A stretch of DNA of 55,326 nt from Pseudomonadota bacterium (lineage in GTDB: Bacteria > Desulfobacterota > Binatia > Binatales > Binataceae): the NCBI GenBank assembly GCA_021324885.1, contig JAJPIF010000022.1, positions 262,659 through 317,984 on the forward strand, given 5' to 3'. A program made the position numbers and the translations under genes. The notes beneath the pieces are model-generated. The model worked only from the letters and a program-made list of their open reading frames with translations. It was not told the DNA's origin and did not search any database. Shown here piece by piece: positions 52,446 through 55,326 of this stretch (the stretch's first letter is position 1; each line of letters starts with the position of its first letter).

Positions 52446-53243
52446 TTAATCGTTCTGCGCAGCCGACACCAGATGATTCAACGGGCGCGAGCCGCTGCCA
52501 AATCCAGGCGATCGCTCGATCGCGCGCGACACGTACTTCTTGGCGGCGCCAATCGCATCAATCAGGCTCGCACCCCTGGCCAGCGATGCGGCGATAGCGG
52601 CCGACAATGTACATCCGGCGCCGTGCGCGCGTGGACCGCGCCGCGGTGCCTTGAATTCATGCGTCTGATGGCCGTCGTAAAGCACGTCGATGGCTTCGGC
52701 GCCTTCTAGCGCTCCACCCGTGATCAGTGCCGCCCGCGCGCCCATCCGTACCAGGTCGATCGCGGCGCGGCGCATCGCCGCACGATCCTTCACGTCTTCG
52801 CGCCCCAGCAGGATTTCCGCCTCGCGCAGATTCGGTGTCACCAGCAGCGCCAGCGGAAACATATGCTCTCGCATCGCGGCCACCGCTGCGGGCGCGAGCA
52901 GCAGATCGCCGCTGGCCGCGACGATTACAGGATCGACGACCAGGTTAGGAATCGCGCGCTCTCTCGCTCGTTCCGCAACCGTCTCGATTACATCCTCACG
53001 CGAGAGCATCCCGGTCTTGGCGGCGGCGACCGGCAGGTCGTCAAGCACGGCGTCGATCTGGGCAGCGATAAAGGTCGGGGGCAGGTCCGCGACGCTGCGC
53101 ACCCCCACCGTGTTTTGTGCGGTCAGCGCGGTGATCACGCTGGCGCCGTAAACGCCGAAGGCACTGAAGGTCTTGAGATCGGCCTGGATACCCGCGCCGC
53201 CCGAAGAGTCCGACCCTGCGATGGTGAGAGCAACCTTGATCAT
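52446..53243 (-). CDS. thiD: Hydroxymethylpyrimidine/phosphomethylpyrimidine kinase
   Basis: A 265-residue ribokinase-fold enzyme that phosphorylates HMP twice to HMP-PP. Signatures: [20 protein letters not shown] at the start, [22 protein letters not shown], and [19 protein letters not shown] with the catalytic GAGC. It lies between a VOC gene (35 bp upstream) and tenA (6 bp downstream), all on the minus strand. I see no THI-box riboswitch before it or before the VOC gene. Confidence 0.96.
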   Translation of the reverse strand: MIKVALTIAGSDSSGGAGIQADLKTFSAFGVYGASVITALTAQNTVGVRSVADLPPTFIAAQIDAVLDDLPVAAAKTGMLSREDVIETVAERARERAIPNLVVDPVIVAASGDLLLAPAAVAAMREHMFPLALLVTPNLREAEILLGREDVKDRAAMRRAAIDLVRMGARAALITGGALEGAEAIDVLYDGHQTHEFKAPRRGPRAHGAGCTLSAAIAASLARGASLIDAIGAAKKYVSRAIERSPGFGSGSRPLNHLVSAAQND

Positions 53244-53278
53244 CGTATGTTCGCCTGATGCAGAATCACGTCATGATT

Positions 53279-53686
53279 CTACTTCATCGACTGCACGAAC
53301 TCGACCGGCAGGCCGTCGGGGTCCTCGGTGTAGAAACCGCGCAACTGTTTGCCCATCTGGTTGATCGGCGTGGTGATTTTCACATCGCCGCGCGCCTTAA
53401 TCTCGGCGTACTTGGCGTCCACATCGGGGACGTAAAAGGAAATATGCGTGCAGCCGATGTTGTTTTGCTGCAGCTCAAGGGTCTTGCCCGGCGGATTGTA
53501 TTCGATGAGCTGGAGCAGGAATGATCCTGAGGCCAGATGGATCATGCGCATACGCACGGGATTGCCGGATTGGCGGTTTTCGCCCTCAACGATCGCGCCC
53601 ACATTCATTCCTGCCACATCGCGATAAAACTCGAGCGAGCGTTCCAGGTTCCTGACCGTCAGTCCGACGTGAGATAATCGAGCCAT
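53279..53686 (-). CDS. VOC-family (glyoxalase-like) protein
   Basis: A 135-residue single VOC domain. [20 protein letters not shown] is the first module strand with His5; [32 protein letters not shown] and [16 protein letters not shown] follow, the last with the metal-binding Glu. Glyoxalase, fosfomycin-resistance-type or dioxygenase roles are possible; nothing points to one. AAGGAG lies 11 bases before the ATG. It may be co-transcribed with thiD-tenA. Confidence 0.85.
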   Translation of the reverse strand: MARLSHVGLTVRNLERSLEFYRDVAGMNVGAIVEGENRQSGNPVRMRMIHLASGSFLLQLIEYNPPGKTLELQQNNIGCTHISFYVPDVDAKYAEIKARGDVKITTPINQMGKQLRGFYTEDPDGLPVEFVQSMK

Positions 53687-53887
53687 CTATTTTCGATCTC
53701 CTTCCGCTGCAGGCGCATCGCCAGGCCGTATGCCTTGATACTCGGATGCAAGCTGGCGCGAAATCAAGCTTATGCCGCTTTTTGCGAACCCGTGAACTGA
53801 AGTCGGTACGCCTTGGTGCGGCAGCACAGACGCCGTTGCGAAATAACGCGGTTGACTAAAGGATAGGCGCTGGACTTAACTCAACTC

Positions 53888-55309
53888 ATGGCGGGAATTG
53901 TTTCCTACGGCTCCTACATTCCGTATCGGCGGCTCAAACGCTCCGCAATCGCGCAGGTGCTCGGAGTCGCGGCGGTCAAGGGCGAGCGCGCGGTGGCCAG
54001 CTTCGACGAGGACAGCGTCTCGATGGCGGTCGAGGCATTGCGCGACGCCCTGCGCGGGGCGCCGGGTCCGTCGGTGCAGGCGCTCGTGTTTGCCACCACC
54101 ACGCCGCCTTATGCGGAGAAGTTAAACGCCGCAATCGTCGGCGCGGCGGCGCAACTGCCGGCCGAGATTCGCGCAGCGGACTCAACCGGTTCTTCGCGCG
54201 CGGGAATCTCCGCCCTGTTGGCGGCGGCCGACGCGGTTACCGCCGGCGCTGAACGGGCCGCGGTCGCGATGGCTGACTGCCGGCTGGCCGCGCCCGAAGC
54301 CCGGGCCGAGCAAACCAACGGCGACGGCGCCGCGGCATTCATATTGGGTGCGCGCGACGTGATCGCTGAGATCGAAGCGAGCGCTTCGGTCACGCGCGAG
54401 TTCCTCGACACCTGGCGCGGACCGGGCGAGCGCTTTCCCCATACCTGGGAGGAACGCTTCGCGCTGACCCAGGCTTACACGCCGATGCTGACTGGCGTGA
54501 TCCGCAACCTGATGGCGAAGGCCAAAATAGCGGCATCGGATCTCGCCCGCATCGTCATCGACGCGCCCAATCCGCGCGCGGTCGATGAGGTGGTGCGGGC
54601 GCTCAAGCTCGATCCGGCGCGCCTGGCCGATCCGCTGGCCGCCACGGTCGGGCAGACCGGCGCCGCGCATGCGGGCGTGATGCTTACCGCCGCGTTGCCC
54701 GCGGCCAAGCCCGGTGACCGGATCCTGGTGGCTGGCGCAGGCGAGGGCGCCGACGCCTTGCTGCTGCGCGTAACGCCCGCGGCCGCGCACTTCCGCCCCC
54801 GCCATTCGGTGGGCGGGATGATCGAATCCAAGGGCGAAGTCTCCTATGCGAATTATCTGAAGTGGCGCGAAATTCTGCCGACCGAGCCGCCGCGCCGTCC
54901 CGATCCCGATCGGCCTGCAGCGCCACCCATGTTGCGGTCCGAGCGGTGGAAATTCGGTCTGGTGGGATCTCGATGTGTTGCGTGCGGCACGCCGCAGCTT
55001 CCGCCCCAGCGCGTATGTGTCAAATGCCGCACGCGTGATCAGATGGAACCGTACCCATTCGCCGATCGCTCCGCCCGCATCGCCACTTTTGCTTTCGATC
55101 GGCTGGCTTATTCATTGAATCCGCCGACTATTAACGTGGTGATCGATTTTCAAGGCGGCGGCCGCTTTTTGTGCGAGATGACCGATTGCGAGCCCGAGCG
55201 GATCGCGATCGGCGAGGAAGTCGAGATGACCTTCCGCCGGCTCTTTACCGCCGACGGCGTCCACAACTATTTCTGGAAAGCGCGCCCCCGGCGCCAGGAG
55301 AGACCATAA
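53888..55309 (+). CDS. HMG-CoA-synthase-fold protein fused to DUF35 (zinc ribbon plus OB fold)
   Basis: A 473-residue fusion. Residues 1-300 have the KAS III/HMG-CoA-synthase fold (SYGSYIPYRRLKRSAI; GPGERFPHTWEERF). Where archaeal HMGS has catalytic ACKAG, this reads SSRAG with Ser103; where it has FHQPN, this reads IDAPN with Asp225. Standard condensation therefore looks lost. Residues ~350-473 are DUF35: a zinc ribbon (Cys363, Cys366, Cys377, Cys380) then an OB fold that binds CoA. Its last base overlaps the ATG of a likely thiolase. In archaea, thiolase, DUF35 and HMGS form one complex; here two parts are fused. Alignment is by eye. Confidence 0.8.
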   Translation: MAGIVSYGSYIPYRRLKRSAIAQVLGVAAVKGERAVASFDEDSVSMAVEALRDALRGAPGPSVQALVFATTTPPYAEKLNAAIVGAAAQLPAEIRAADSTGSSRAGISALLAAADAVTAGAERAAVAMADCRLAAPEARAEQTNGDGAAAFILGARDVIAEIEASASVTREFLDTWRGPGERFPHTWEERFALTQAYTPMLTGVIRNLMAKAKIAASDLARIVIDAPNPRAVDEVVRALKLDPARLADPLAATVGQTGAAHAGVMLTAALPAAKPGDRILVAGAGEGADALLLRVTPAAAHFRPRHSVGGMIESKGEVSYANYLKWREILPTEPPRRPDPDRPAAPPMLRSERWKFGLVGSRCVACGTPQLPPQRVCVKCRTRDQMEPYPFADRSARIATFAFDRLAYSLNPPTINVVIDFQGGGRFLCEMTDCEPERIAIGEEVEMTFRRLFTADGVHNYFWKARPRRQERP

Positions 55310-55326
55310 TGGCGAGCAACGGTATC
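55309..55326 (+). CDS. Start of a probable thiolase (partial)
   Basis: ATG 55309 overlaps the previous stop by one base (TAATG), with GGAGAG about 8 bases upstream. Only six codons (MASNGI) are in the window. They fit the opening of acetyl-CoA acetyltransferase/lipid-transfer-protein-type thiolases, which are the usual neighbours of DUF35 genes. The gene runs off the right edge and the identity is a context-based inference. Confidence 0.45.

Noticed and set aside
53687-53887. TPP riboswitch for the VOC-thiD-tenA run
   Set aside because: No CTGAGA...ACC-type THI-box core is seen here or in the 35 bp before thiD; likewise no cobalamin riboswitch core was found before tpx/cbiZ.

Overview
The window reads as chromosomal DNA from a GC-rich, free-living, metabolically versatile bacterium. 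It is densely packed with bacterial genes that have good Shine-Dalgarno sites and many 1-4 bp start/stop overlaps. I see no phage, transposase, CRISPR, rRNA or tRNA. The gene mix (many luciferase-like flavin oxidoreductases, amidohydrolases, acyl-CoA dehydrogenases and SDRs, a bacterial Lhr helicase, CbiZ-type cobamide salvage, a DUF35/thiolase-type locus) fits an uncultured soil or sediment lineage such as Candidatus Binatota or a former deltaproteobacterial relative. That placement is inference from gene content only.

Layout. 1-4 kb: a family 2 glycosyltransferase with an unusual N-terminal domain, a small two-TM protein, and a ferredoxin fused through a Pro/Ala linker to a zinc ribbon. 4.1-6.4 kb: two adjacent acyl-CoA dehydrogenases that look like catalytic and non-catalytic subunits of one enzyme. 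6.5-13.5 kb (minus): ClC-type anion transporter with CBS domains, PPOX-fold flavoprotein, very large Lhr helicase. 13.8-17 kb: amidohydrolase, small-molecule-type methyltransferase, ThiL. 17-21.7 kb: a tight operon of two CNNM/CorC-type transporters, LarB and a UbiB-like kinase. 21.7-23.3 kb: an AlkZ-related winged-helix protein followed by LexA, with a palindrome sitting in a plausible lexA promoter. 23.4-28.8 kb: LLM oxidoreductases, an alpha/beta hydrolase and two SDRs. 29-32.6 kb: small stress or regulatory proteins (acidic protein, BCAM0308-type zinc protein, DksA/TraR-type protein, UspA) and a DUF2889-like protein. 32.8-34.6 kb: LLM oxidoreductase translationally coupled to an acetoacetate-decarboxylase-fold protein lacking the catalytic lysine. 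34.7-38 kb (minus): Tpx and a cobamide salvage run cbiZ-cbiB-cobD. 38-46.3 kb: LLM, amidohydrolase, aconitase, LLM, and a two-domain SagB-type nitroreductase. 46.4-50.5 kb (minus): two ACMSD-type amidohydrolases, an AllA-like protein and a double-VOC protein. 50.6-53.7 kb: HSL-type esterase, a remnant of a flavin monooxygenase, and a VOC-thiD-tenA run. 53.9 kb to the end: an HMG-CoA-synthase-fold/DUF35 fusion overlapping the start codon of what looks like a thiolase.

The common theme is degradation of an unidentified organic substrate via CoA thioesters and flavin-dependent oxidations, plus cofactor supply (thiamine, cobamide, LarB). The best candidates for new biology are the HMGS-like/DUF35 fusion with both catalytic residues changed, the LLM/ADC-fold pair, the asymmetric ACAD pair, the ferredoxin/zinc-ribbon fusion and the unusual LexA control region.
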